From: a virus
DNA length: 64,000 nucleotides
IMG/VR virus record: IMGVR_UViG_3300027906_002394
Coordinates: 18,961 to 82,960 of that record
Reading direction: 5' to 3' (one strand)
In this document: piece after piece, positions 26,189-33,852 of the stretch
Position numbering within the stretch: position 1 is the stretch's first letter
Layout: each line of letters starts with the position of its first letter
Notes under the pieces: generated by a model
Seen by the model: only the letters and a program-made list of their open reading frames with translations
What the model was told of the DNA's origin: nothing
Database searches by the model: none
Position numbers and translations under genes: made by a program

Positions 26189-26794
26189 ATGAAATATTTA
26201 ATAATGATATTAGCAATGGTGGCATCATTTGGTGCTCACGCGGAAATAAATTCTTCTGCCAATGTAGCGTTGAGTAGTGAATATATTTTTAGGGGTCAAA
26301 CCCAAACTTTAGGAGACCCAGCTGTCTCTGGTGGATTTGATGTTGGGTATGAAGGAGCCTTTATCGGAATGTGGGCATCTGAAGTAGATTACGGAGATGG
26401 ACTTGCAAATTTAGAGGTTGACCTTTATGCTGGATATGGTTTGGGATGGAAAGACTTTTCTGCTTCTTACACATATGTAGACTATAACTATAACGGAGAC
26501 TCATCTTTAGATGGAGTTGAACATCAAATAGCACTAGGATGGAAAGATGTAAGTCTTTTACATGTAGTTGGTGCAGAGGGGTTTGTTGATTATAGTGAAG
26601 TCTCTTACACTTTACCTATAGTTGCATTTGATGTTTCATGGGGAACATGGGATACAATAGGTGACAATTGGTCAGTTGGGAAAAGCTTTGACTTGGGCCC
26701 AGTTGACGGAACAATTCAGTATATAGAATTTCATGGTGATGCTGATATTTCAAACGAAAGGAATATAGTATTAACAATAAGCAAAGAAATATAA
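26189..26794 (+). CDS. TorF-family putative porin (gcw_chp type outer-membrane beta barrel)
   Basis: This protein has 201 residues, with AGGAG before the ATG. A signal peptide (MKYLIMILAMVASFGAHA) is followed by SANVALSSEYIFRGQTQT, the characteristic opening of gcw_chp/TorF porin-like proteins. Alternating hydrophobic strands and a final strand ending VLTISKEI are typical of outer-membrane barrels, although the last residue is not Phe. A phage gene making an outer-membrane barrel could change uptake or block superinfection. That role is inference; the family call is good. Confidence 0.8.
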   Translation: MKYLIMILAMVASFGAHAEINSSANVALSSEYIFRGQTQTLGDPAVSGGFDVGYEGAFIGMWASEVDYGDGLANLEVDLYAGYGLGWKDFSASYTYVDYNYNGDSSLDGVEHQIALGWKDVSLLHVVGAEGFVDYSEVSYTLPIVAFDVSWGTWDTIGDNWSVGKSFDLGPVDGTIQYIEFHGDADISNERNIVLTISKEI

Positions 26795-26887
26795 CAAGAT
26801 ACATTTTAAATCGAGGAGAGATTATGTAAAAACAGTCTTTATGATGGATAGCAAATTAATTTAACCAACCATCTGGAGAGATACCAC
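26795..26887 (+). other. Leader before phoH with a start-stop (ATG-TAA) element
   Basis: GAGGAGAG at 26813-26820 is a strong ribosome site. It lies just before ATG 26824-26826, which is followed at once by TAA. A seven-codon reading frame follows at 26841-26864. The true gene start is ATG 26888, with its own GGAGAG site. The element could be a translational control or the remnant of a deleted gene. Confidence 0.4.
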
Positions 26888-27649
26888 ATGCCAAGACGCA
26901 ATACAAACCTACAAGTAATTGAGAATTTAAATTCTGATGTACAGAAGGTGAAAAGAAAATCAACTTTAAAAATGCGTATTGAGGATTTAATTACAATTGA
27001 TGCACTCACAGAAACCCAAGGACATTTTTTCGCAGAGTACAAAAAAGATTGTAGAGCAATGTTATTACATGGATGCGCTGGTACAGGAAAAACATTTATT
27101 GCCCTGTACCGAGCATTAGAACAGGTTTTACAGAGAGGAAACCCATATAAGAAAGTAGTCGTTATAAGGTCAGCAGTCCCATCAAGAGAAATAGGACATT
27201 TGCCAGGCGATGAAACTGAGAAGACTGCGGTGTACATGCAACCATATATTGATATGTGTACTGCATTGTTCCCCCAAAAACAACAGGCATTCCAGAGACT
27301 AATCGAACAGAAATATGTAGAATGGATGATTACATCATTTGTAAGAGGAATTACATTGGATAATTCCATTATTATCGTGGATGAGTGTCAAAATATGAAT
27401 GACATGGAGATTAATTCCATTATAACTCGCGTAGGACATAATAGTAAGATTATATTCTGTGGAGACTTCCGTCAAACTGACCTATATAAGAAAGGCGATT
27501 TAAGTGGATTGCAGAAATTCATGGTAATTGCTGAAAATATGCCTTCTTTTAGGACTTTTGAGTTTAGTGAGGACGATATTGTCCGTTCTGACCTTGTAAA
27601 AGAGTATTTAATCTCAAGAATCCGCTATGAAGAGCAATATAGGACTTGA
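26888..27649 (+). CDS. phoH: PhoH-like ATPase
   Basis: This protein has 253 residues. Walker A is GCAGTGKT at residues 62-69. VVVIRSAVPSREIGHLPGD is the conserved PhoH block after it. IIIVDECQNM near 160 is Walker B, and FCGDFRQTDL is the sensor region. PhoH proteins are cytoplasmic ATPases common in marine T4-like phages and linked by name to phosphate starvation, though the role in infection is unsettled. It lies just before the nuclease gene, and a sigma70 promoter overlaps its stop codon. Confidence 0.93.
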   Translation: MPRRNTNLQVIENLNSDVQKVKRKSTLKMRIEDLITIDALTETQGHFFAEYKKDCRAMLLHGCAGTGKTFIALYRALEQVLQRGNPYKKVVVIRSAVPSREIGHLPGDETEKTAVYMQPYIDMCTALFPQKQQAFQRLIEQKYVEWMITSFVRGITLDNSIIIVDECQNMNDMEINSIITRVGHNSKIIFCGDFRQTDLYKKGDLSGLQKFMVIAENMPSFRTFEFSEDDIVRSDLVKEYLISRIRYEEQYRT

Positions 27650-27674
27650 CATTTGCTCTGAAGGCTAGTATAAT
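27646..27674 (+). promoter_or_regulatory. Consensus sigma70 promoter before the nuclease gene
   Basis: TTGACA at 27646-27651 and TATAAT at 27669-27674 are separated by exactly 17 nt, a perfect match to the bacterial housekeeping consensus. It drives the gene at 27701 from within the end of phoH. Confidence 0.8.
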
Positions 27675-27700
27675 GGTCACATAATTATAGGATTTTTGTA

Positions 27701-28360
27701 ATGTTTACACATATTGACGAAAAACACGATTTTCCCCAGTTAATGAGGGAGAATTTTGAAGGAAAAAGGACATATGTAACGGAAAATGGTGATAGATACC
27801 CTTCTATCACCACCGTTCTTGGATATAAGATAAAACCCGCTATAAAAGCATGGAGAAAAAAGGTAGGAGAACAGACCGCGAACAAAATATCGCGTCAATC
27901 GTCTGTTCGGGGAACCAAAATTCATGGTGTTTGCGAGGATTATCTTAATAATAAGGAACTTGATACTGAAATGTTGTCCTTTGTAGAGGAAGATATGTTT
28001 GATAACATGCGCCTTTACCTTGATAAAATAGACAACATTCACGCGATTGAACAATTTTTGTACAGCGACCATTTAAGGTTGGCTGGTCAAGCGGATTGTA
28101 TCGCGGAATTTGAGGGAAAATTGTCTATTATTGACTTTAAAACCTCTGCTAAAAGGAAAACCAAGTCATATATAAAGAATTATTTCGCTCAATGTGCTGG
28201 TTATGCCATCATGTTTGAGGAAAGAACAGGAATACCTATCACAAATTCAGTAATTATCATTGGTGTAGCGAATGAAGAACCACAATTATTCATTGAACAT
28301 CGTGATAATTATACAGAATACTTGTTAGAATGTCGAGATTTATACGAAAATAACGCTTGA
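27701..28360 (+). CDS. PD-(D/E)XK nuclease, RecB/Cas4-like
   Basis: This protein has 219 residues. RGTKIHGVCEDYL places H75 and E79 in the first nuclease helix. LAGQAD gives D132, and IIDFKTS gives D145-x-K147, the catalytic DxK. QCAGYAIMFEE is the following conserved helix of RecB-like nucleases. It is probably a DNA exonuclease used in phage recombination or host DNA breakdown. It is followed immediately by the tmRNA promoter, whose -35 overlaps the last codons. Confidence 0.82.
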   Translation: MFTHIDEKHDFPQLMRENFEGKRTYVTENGDRYPSITTVLGYKIKPAIKAWRKKVGEQTANKISRQSSVRGTKIHGVCEDYLNNKELDTEMLSFVEEDMFDNMRLYLDKIDNIHAIEQFLYSDHLRLAGQADCIAEFEGKLSIIDFKTSAKRKTKSYIKNYFAQCAGYAIMFEERTGIPITNSVIIIGVANEEPQLFIEHRDNYTEYLLECRDLYENNA

Positions 28361-28392
28361 CTTCTGGCCCATCTTATACTATAATATAAATA
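28357..28392 (+). promoter_or_regulatory. Overlapping sigma70 and late promoters for the tmRNA
   Basis: TTGACT at 28357-28362, 17 nt, and TATAAT at 28380-28385 form a sigma70 promoter. The last T of the -10 starts TATAAATA at 28385-28392, an exact T4-type late promoter. The tmRNA could therefore be made both early and late in infection. Confidence 0.7.
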
Positions 28393-28668
28393 TAACTTGA
28401 CTCTATGAAACGAATTGAAAGGTTGACAGGACGGGGGTGCGATTCCCCCCGCCTCCACCAATTTATCCTTATAGACCCGACTAAGGGGGCGAATAGGATC
28501 GACTGGGACTTATTAGAGGAGTGGAGAGTTCGGAGAGGAAGCTGCCGTAAGTGCAACGCAACCATAAACGCAGAAGATAATACTGCTTATGAGGACTACG
28601 CTTTAGCGGCGTAGAATCGCTCGGGGTTTTGGAGACAGTTCCTAGCACCAGAATACTGTCTCGTTTTT
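28393..28668 (+). ncRNA. ssrA: Circularly permuted (two-piece) tmRNA
   Basis: The 3' tRNA-like part comes first: T-arm GGGGG/CCCCC around a TGCGATT loop, then CGCCTCC and ACCA ending at 28460. The 5' end follows at 28485 as GGGGGCG, which pairs with CGCCTCC to give a 7-bp acceptor stem with one G-U pair. GGATCGACTGGG then resembles the tmRNA D-arm region. The tag frame starts at GCA 28570 after TAAAC and reads AEDNTAYEDYALAA before TAG 28612-28614, ending in the usual ALAA protease signal. This order and the intervening segment 28461-28484 match alphaproteobacterial split tmRNAs. It would rescue stalled ribosomes and tag the products for ClpXP. Exact mature ends are not known. Confidence 0.92.
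28632..28668 (+). terminator. Rho-independent terminator of the tmRNA gene
   Basis: GAGACAGT at 28632-28639 pairs perfectly with ACTGTCTC at 28655-28662, and GTTTTT follows. The 8-bp stem and T run lie about 18 nt after the tag stop codon. Confidence 0.85.
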
Positions 28669-28693
28669 ATCTCATAAAGAGAAGGAGGAAGAT

Positions 28694-28804
28694 ATGTGGT
28701 TAATTACAGGACTCGTAATAGGAGTTGTAGTTGGTGCATGGATTAAAGACCGAAAAGGTTGGTTGGATTTTCTTGACACATTATTTGACAAGATACCATT
28801 CTAA
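28694..28804 (+). CDS. Small single-span membrane protein
   Basis: This 36-residue gene starts at ATG 28694 with a very strong ribosome site, AAGGAGGAAG. The N-terminal half is hydrophobic (WLITGLVIGVVVGAW), followed by a basic KDRKG and an amphipathic end. It lies between the tmRNA terminator and the lysin gene. A holin-like or membrane-regulatory role is possible because of the neighbouring lysin, but it is not shown. Confidence 0.65.
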   Translation: MWLITGLVIGVVVGAWIKDRKGWLDFLDTLFDKIPF

Positions 28805-28815
28805 TCTAGTACACT

Positions 28816-29370
28816 ATGTACAGTTGGTTTTTAACTGCCATCTCAGCGGTTACATTAGTATTGTTCCCGCTAAGCGCTGACAACCACTTTGTTAACGACA
28901 AGAATTTCCTAGAATATGAACAGGAATTAATTCATAATCAAGAAGAAATTGCTTGTCTTGCCGTTAACATTTACCACGAAGCGAGGGGCGAAAGTGAAGA
29001 AGGAAAACTTGCAGTAGCTTTCGTAACTCTCAATCGTGTTAAGAGTGACGCATATCCAGATACAGTTTGTGGAGTTGTTTATCAAGGAAAACACAAACGG
29101 TCTTGGAGAGATAATGAAACGCTGGTTCCAGTAAGACATGGATGCCAATTCAGTTGGTACTGTGACGGTAAATCCGACATGGTACAAGATTTCGACTCAT
29201 ATGAGGAAATCGTTGAATTGTCAATGAATGTCTGGTATGGAAGGTTTGAAGATAACACAGATGGAAGTTTGTTTTATCACGCAGATTATGTAGACCCAGC
29301 ATGGGCGCAACACATGGCAATGACAAAAAGGATAGATAATCACATTTTTTACACGATGTCGAGTTATTAA
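28816..29370 (+). CDS. SleB-like cell wall hydrolase (endolysin candidate) with N-terminal signal anchor
   Basis: This protein has 184 residues. Residues 1-21 are hydrophobic and act as a signal or anchor. CLAVNIYHEARGESEEGK around residues 47-64 is the signature of the cell wall hydrolase SleB family, with E55 the likely catalytic acid. LNRVKSDAYPDTVCGVVYQ and CQFSWYCDG complete the domain. It would cleave peptidoglycan in the periplasm. The preceding 36-residue membrane protein could assist. The start has no clear ribosome site. Confidence 0.85.
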   Translation: MYSWFLTAISAVTLVLFPLSADNHFVNDKNFLEYEQELIHNQEEIACLAVNIYHEARGESEEGKLAVAFVTLNRVKSDAYPDTVCGVVYQGKHKRSWRDNETLVPVRHGCQFSWYCDGKSDMVQDFDSYEEIVELSMNVWYGRFEDNTDGSLFYHADYVDPAWAQHMAMTKRIDNHIFYTMSSY

Positions 29371-29372
29371 TT

Positions 29373-30293
29373 ATGTCTGATAAGGTTCACAATTTTATTG
29401 TTACAGGCGGATGTGGATTTATAGGTTCACATTTAGTAGAAGCATTAGTTCTTCACGGGCAGAATGTTCTTGTAATTGATGATATGAGAACTGGCAGTTT
29501 TAAACTCGATAGTAAACATGTGAAGTATCTACATCAAGATGTTGCATCAGCAATCCCAGTTGGGAAGTTTGACGCAATATTTCACCTAGCCGCCACGCCT
29601 AGAATTAGGTTATCACAGAAAGACCCCTTTGGTACTATCACAAATAACCTTAATTCAACAATGGTAGTTTCTGAATACGCGAGAAGAGAACGAATTCCTT
29701 TGTTTTTCGCTGCCTCTTCTAGTACTCAGTTTCTTCATCATCACGATAATCCTTATACATTTTCTAAGTGTGTAAGTGAAGAAATCTTAGAACTTTACCA
29801 CAAACAATTTAACTTGGAATATCATATGTTATATTTCTATAATGTATATGGCCCAAGGGAAGCTGACTATGGAGAATATAGTACGGTAATAAGAGCATTT
29901 AAGAAATGCATCCAAAAGAATGAACCTCTTAGGATATTTGGTAGTGGTAAAAAAGAAAGAGATTTCACTCACATCCATGATGTAATCGATGGTATTCTAA
30001 AGTTGTTAACTACAAAGAGAAAACCAAAACATGTACATCTTGGTTCTGGTAATCCAGTTAGTATAATGGAAATAGCAAACGCATTTAATCATCATGCTGT
30101 TCACGAATTCGATAAGAAGGGTGAAGCAGAAGTGACCGAATGTGAAAATCCTTATATAGAACCTCAATACGATGTTATTGGATATATCAAAAAATGGAAG
30201 AGTGATTATGAGGAAGAAGCTATTTTAAGAAAAATAAACAAAGATTTTCGTAATGTGGAAGAAAAATATGCCAAAATTGATAGTGGACAATGA
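29373..30293 (+). CDS. NAD-dependent nucleotide-sugar epimerase/dehydratase (extended SDR)
   Basis: This protein has 306 residues. TGGCGFIGSH at 11-20 is the NAD-binding motif, and NPYTFSKCVSEE near 130 provides the catalytic Tyr-x3-Lys. FYNVYGPRE and FTHIHDV follow as in GalE-like enzymes. It would epimerise or dehydrate a nucleotide sugar, so it may supply the glycan operon at 3856-26180 despite the distance. It overlaps the gp33 gene by 26 nt. Confidence 0.87.
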   Translation: MSDKVHNFIVTGGCGFIGSHLVEALVLHGQNVLVIDDMRTGSFKLDSKHVKYLHQDVASAIPVGKFDAIFHLAATPRIRLSQKDPFGTITNNLNSTMVVSEYARRERIPLFFAASSSTQFLHHHDNPYTFSKCVSEEILELYHKQFNLEYHMLYFYNVYGPREADYGEYSTVIRAFKKCIQKNEPLRIFGSGKKERDFTHIHDVIDGILKLLTTKRKPKHVHLGSGNPVSIMEIANAFNHHAVHEFDKKGEAEVTECENPYIEPQYDVIGYIKKWKSDYEEEAILRKINKDFRNVEEKYAKIDSGQ

Positions 30294-30561
30294 CGAGAAA
30301 AAAGAAGAGAAGATTAGTGATGTTGCTTTGGTTACAAAGTCAGAATTTCAAACATCATCTGAATTCTCTCAGCATATAGAAAAGAAGGCTGTTTCTGCTG
30401 GAAACTATATCGATGTATTAGTCGAGTATTGTACCAAAAATGACATAGAGATTGAGAGTGTTAAAAAATTATTAACCGCATCTCTAAAAGAAAAGATAAA
30501 AGCAGAAGCAATTGGACTTAACTTAGTTAAGGGACAAAAGTCTTGTAAGTTACCTATATGA
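30268..30561 (+). CDS. 33: gp33-like late transcription coactivator
   Basis: I chose ATG 30268 (GGAAG upstream), giving 97 residues. DVLVEYCTKNDIEIESVKKL and KEKIKAEAI near the C-terminus match marine T4-like gp33 proteins as I recall them. The order 33-59-32 is that of T4. In T4, gp33 bridges host RNA polymerase and the sliding clamp at late promoters. The TATAAATA motifs across this window are the expected targets, together with a gp55 sigma factor not found here. Confidence 0.75.
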   Translation: MPKLIVDNDEKKEEKISDVALVTKSEFQTSSEFSQHIEKKAVSAGNYIDVLVEYCTKNDIEIESVKKLLTASLKEKIKAEAIGLNLVKGQKSCKLPI

Positions 30562-31130
30562 TTGAACCCTATGAAGTTTATAAGTTATATCTAGCAATTA
30601 AACTTCATTTTACTACTAAGTCATATGATGTAGTAAAATATAAGGGTAAAGTTAGAGTAAAACCAGAGACCTTTCGTAAAAGAAAGGACATGGTATCTAT
30701 AAAGAAACTTGCTAGAGATTATAAACGCGAGGAAATAATAGATTTTTTAGTCGCAAATTTTGTATCTGGAGAACGATGGGGTGGTTTGTTTGATATACAG
30801 GCATCCAAAAGATACGAGGATTGGAAGGCAAAGAAGAATCAGAGAGAATATCTCTTTCAAAGGGATGTCTCAAAAATACTACTAGAGATGGAAAAGCAAA
30901 AAGTTGGCGCTTTTTTTGAAAAAAATGGAAAACAGGGCTTGACTTTTCGTCTGTACTTTGGTAGAATGATCGAAATTGAAACTCTTGTTATATTAGATAA
31001 GATTTTCGATTTTGTAGAAGAAACGGATGATATCTTATTAGAAGATGTTGTACTACTAGTGAAAAAGTATCGCCCGTTTGTTAAGGTGACTGACTCTATG
31101 AGAGAAGTCGCTAAAACACTTACTCAATAA
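30558..31130 (+). CDS. 59: gp59-like loader of the replicative helicase
   Basis: This protein has 190 residues, slightly shorter than T4 gp59 (217). The opening EPYEVYKLYLAIKLHF, then DFLVANFVSGERWGG and an end-domain of helices fit the family. It would load the gp41 helicase onto gp32-covered DNA at forks. It begins in an ATGA overlap with gp33. A sigma70-like promoter lies inside it, directed at gp32. Confidence 0.85.
   Translation: MIEPYEVYKLYLAIKLHFTTKSYDVVKYKGKVRVKPETFRKRKDMVSIKKLARDYKREEIIDFLVANFVSGERWGGLFDIQASKRYEDWKAKKNQREYLFQRDVSKILLEMEKQKVGAFFEKNGKQGLTFRLYFGRMIEIETLVILDKIFDFVEETDDILLEDVVLLVKKYRPFVKVTDSMREVAKTLTQ
30939..30967 (+). promoter_or_regulatory. Sigma70-type promoter inside gp59, upstream of gp32
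   Basis: TTGACT at 30939-30944 and TAGAAT at 30962-30967 are separated by 17 nt. T4 also transcribes gene 32 from promoters within gene 59. This site would allow extra gp32 synthesis early. Confidence 0.55.
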
Positions 31131-31134
31131 CCTG

Positions 31135-31142
31135 TATAAATA
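31135..31142 (+). promoter_or_regulatory. T4-type late promoter upstream of the 60-residue gene and gp32
   Basis: TATAAATA lies directly after the gp59 stop. Initiation 6-8 nt downstream would remove most of the GGAG at 31143-31146 used by the small gene, so its main effect may be on gp32. Confidence 0.5.
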
Positions 31143-31154
31143 GGAGTGTACATA

Positions 31155-31337
31155 ATGAGTAGGAAACTACGCCCTCATGATGAAGAGAAGCGTATGAGAA
31201 GAGTACCTAGTGAAGATAAAACTAGACTTGACAAATACCAACATCTCTTGTATAATGAGGATATGTATGAGTCCAATGAGTTCTTGAATGATTTGGATAA
31301 AAAAAGTAAAATACAACGCAAACATAAACCAATATAA
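31155..31337 (+). CDS. Small highly charged hypothetical protein
   Basis: I chose ATG 31155, with GGAG 8 nt upstream, over the GTG at 31146. This gives 60 residues, more than a third of them charged, with RMRRVPSEDKTRLDKYQHL in the middle. No membrane span or known domain was seen. It lies between gp59 and gp32. Confidence 0.6.
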   Translation: MSRKLRPHDEEKRMRRVPSEDKTRLDKYQHLLYNEDMYESNEFLNDLDKKSKIQRKHKPI

Positions 31338-31354
31338 CGCACAAGGAGAAATAT

Positions 31355-32260
31355 ATGTCGTTTAATACTATAGAAGAGCTACGCAAGTCGCGTGGCAACT
31401 TTGACACCCTTCTTAACCAAGTTGAGAAGATGTCTACAACTACCACCGAGTCTAATGACGATGGTAGGGAATGGAAACCAACTGTTGACCAAGCTGGAAA
31501 TGGTTATGCAGTAATCCGATTTTTGCCCCCAGCAAAAGGTGAAGACCAATATTGGGCAAGACTCTGGACACATGGATTCCAAGGGCCTACTGGGAAGTGG
31601 TACATCGAGAATTCTCTCACAACTCTAGGACAACAAGACCCTGTTTCTGAATTGAACAGCGAATTGTGGAATAGCGGAGTTGAGTCTAACAAAGACATTG
31701 CTCGCAAACAAAAGCGTAGGCAGTCTTTTTATTCCAACATTATTGTTGTGAAAGACCCATCAAATCCAGAAAGTGAAGGTAATGTATACCTTTATCGTTA
31801 TGGTAAAAAAATCTTCGACAAAATTCAAGACTTGTTAAAGCCAGAATTTGAAGATGAAACTCCAGTAAATCCTTTTGATTTCTGGGAAGGCAGAAACTTC
31901 AAACTGAAGATTCGTCAAGTTGAGGGATTCCGAAACTATGACAAGTCGGAGTTTGAGTCTGCTCCATCACCAGTAGCTGCTGATGATGAAATTGAGGCGA
32001 TTTGGGCGAAACAACACTCTCTTGCAGAGATTGTAGACCCATCTAACTTCAAGTCTTATGAAGACCTTAAATCCAAATTGGATATGGTTCTTCAAGGTGC
32101 AAGCAAGGTTCCCACTGCTTCAACTGTTGCAGCCCAGACAGGCGACATTGAAGATGACTTGTTTGTTAACAAAAACTCTGAAGCAAAGGTAGTCTCCAAT
32201 GGTTCAGATAGTGATGACGATGCAATGTCGTACTTTGCAAAACTGGCTGACGATAGTTAA
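31355..32260 (+). CDS. 32: gp32 single-stranded DNA-binding protein
   Basis: This protein has 301 residues, the size of T4 gp32. The N-terminal basic region (LRKSRGNFDTLLNQ) suits cooperative binding. YAVIRFLPPAKG, WTHGF, GKWYIENSLTTLG, IVVKDPSNPESEG and FKLKIRQVEGFRNYD track the T4 core. The acidic C-terminal tail is present. The three zinc-binding cysteines of T4 gp32 are absent (NSLTTLGQQDPVSE replaces them), so this version probably folds without zinc. AAGGAG precedes the ATG, and a terminator follows. Confidence 0.95.
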   Translation: MSFNTIEELRKSRGNFDTLLNQVEKMSTTTTESNDDGREWKPTVDQAGNGYAVIRFLPPAKGEDQYWARLWTHGFQGPTGKWYIENSLTTLGQQDPVSELNSELWNSGVESNKDIARKQKRRQSFYSNIIVVKDPSNPESEGNVYLYRYGKKIFDKIQDLLKPEFEDETPVNPFDFWEGRNFKLKIRQVEGFRNYDKSEFESAPSPVAADDEIEAIWAKQHSLAEIVDPSNFKSYEDLKSKLDMVLQGASKVPTASTVAAQTGDIEDDLFVNKNSEAKVVSNGSDSDDDAMSYFAKLADDS

Positions 32261-32281
32261 TATCTCAGATTAGTTATGCGA

Positions 32282-32313
32282 GGGGCGGCATAAATAGTGT
32301 CGCCCCTTTTTTT
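32282..32313 (+). terminator. Rho-independent terminator after gp32
   Basis: GGGGCGGCA at 32282-32290 pairs with TGTCGCCCC at 32298-32306 (one G-U pair), and seven T residues follow directly. The loop is TAAATAG. Confidence 0.88.
32289..32296 (+). promoter_or_regulatory. Late-promoter-like CATAAATA inside the gp32 terminator loop
   Basis: CATAAATA followed by GTGTC differs from the late consensus by its first base. It occupies the terminator loop and part of the stem, 17 nt before ATG 32314, so the terminator could also act as the next gene's promoter. Confidence 0.45.
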
Positions 32314-33852
32314 ATGGCAGAAATTATGGATGGAATTATATTTGGTGGACAACTAGAAGACCTTGGTGGGTCAATTCATAAAGAAGATTCAAGAAACATA
32401 TCAATAAGGCGCTCGTCTGGTGGACATAAAATTGCCACCTTTTTGAGGCAGAATGGTTATGATATTGATGTAGTAGATTATGTTCATCGTTGGACACTAG
32501 AACAATTAAAAGAATATATTAGACCAATAGCACAGGATTGTAAGTTCTTTGGGTTTGGTTCTACTTTCTTTTTAGATAGCCCAGTTGTTAAAGAACTGGT
32601 AAACTGGTTAAAGGTTCATTACCCACAAATACCGCGTGTCGCTGGTAGTCAAAATGATAGTATGCGTAGTTTAGATATGGATTGGTATGTCTATGGTTAC
32701 GGTGAAAATGCTATGTTAGAACTAATGAAACATTTTGATGGTGGCCCAGAACCGAAACATGTTGATAATATAATTAATGCCTATGTTAATTACAAATCCT
32801 TCCCTAGAGATGATTTAACAGTCTCATATCAAGAAAATGATTTTATGAACCCAAGAGAAATACTTCTTTTGGAGTTTGCTCGTGGATGTAAGTTTAAATG
32901 CAAGTTCTGTAGTTTCCCGATACTAGGTGTCAAGGGTGATTACTCTCGTACAGCAGAAAGTGTCTATGATGAGATGTTAGAGAATTATGATAAATGGGGA
33001 ACAGAACATTATATTGTCTTAGACGAAACATTCAATGATAGTCCACAGAAGATTGAGAAGTTTGCTAATGTAATAGAGAAACTTCCATTCCAACCAAAGA
33101 TGACTGCCTATATTCGTGGTGATTTAATCGCTTCGCGTCCTAAAGATTGGGATAACCTAATCAAGATGGGAATTACATCTCATTTCTATGGTATTGAAAG
33201 TATGAACCACAAGGCAGCTAAATCTGTTGGTAAGGGGATGAATACTGGTAGAATACAGGATGGACTATTAGAAGTTAAAGAATACTTTCTGAAGAATGCT
33301 GGATTTTATAAAGGTCATATATCATTAATAGCTGGACTTCCATATGAAACCATTGATAGTCTACGCGATACAGTAGATTGGTGTTCAGAATACTGGTCTG
33401 ACCAGAGTTATCATATGAATATATTGATGTTTAAGAACCTTTATAAACCTTCACTCAATCATAACTCAGAATTCGATTTACATTGGCGAGAATACGGTTA
33501 TAAGAAGACCAAATTCCCAAAAGATGATATAAAGTGGGACTTGAGTATCAATCCTTACTATAAAGTCCTCTACGACTACATGGCGACCTCTGAGGACTAT
33601 ATACAATGGAAGAATGACTATACTACCATGTATGATTGTTTTAAGTTCTGCGTGGAAGAGTTTAGTCAGGCAAAATTGAAGAATGTACTAGACCCATTCA
33701 TGTATGATAAGTTCTTTATTGACCCTAGTGTAAGTTGGGATGATTTTCAGACACAAAATCATATGGAAAGAAGAGAATCCCATATATTAGAACATGTAGA
33801 TAATTATATTAAAAAGAAAATATTATCTACCACTACCAATATTCATTTTTAG
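32314..33852 (+). CDS. Radical SAM protein with B12-binding-like N-terminal domain
   Basis: This protein has 512 residues. C192, C196 and C199 (CKFKCKFC) form the radical SAM site. The preceding 170 residues look like the Rossmann B12-binding domain of such proteins (FLRQNGYDIDVVDY, then FFGFGSTFF, then YVYGYGE), but no cobalamin His motif is seen. It differs from the seven twitch-type proteins. ATG 32314 follows the terminator T run without a ribosome site; ATG 32326 is another option. Its end overlaps the convergent tail gene by 30 nt. Confidence 0.82.
   Translation: MAEIMDGIIFGGQLEDLGGSIHKEDSRNISIRRSSGGHKIATFLRQNGYDIDVVDYVHRWTLEQLKEYIRPIAQDCKFFGFGSTFFLDSPVVKELVNWLKVHYPQIPRVAGSQNDSMRSLDMDWYVYGYGENAMLELMKHFDGGPEPKHVDNIINAYVNYKSFPRDDLTVSYQENDFMNPREILLLEFARGCKFKCKFCSFPILGVKGDYSRTAESVYDEMLENYDKWGTEHYIVLDETFNDSPQKIEKFANVIEKLPFQPKMTAYIRGDLIASRPKDWDNLIKMGITSHFYGIESMNHKAAKSVGKGMNTGRIQDGLLEVKEYFLKNAGFYKGHISLIAGLPYETIDSLRDTVDWCSEYWSDQSYHMNILMFKNLYKPSLNHNSEFDLHWREYGYKKTKFPKDDIKWDLSINPYYKVLYDYMATSEDYIQWKNDYTTMYDCFKFCVEEFSQAKLKNVLDPFMYDKFFIDPSVSWDDFQTQNHMERRESHILEHVDNYIKKKILSTTTNIHF

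Noticed and set aside
28405-28614. 69-codon plus-strand reading frame
   Set aside because: It runs through both halves of the permuted tmRNA; only its last 14 codons (the tag) are translated, so it is not a separate protein.
28773-28815. Sigma70 promoter before the lysin gene (two TTGACA matches)
   Set aside because: Neither has a good -10 at 16-18 nt; TACACT is at 19 nt from the second. Too weak to call.
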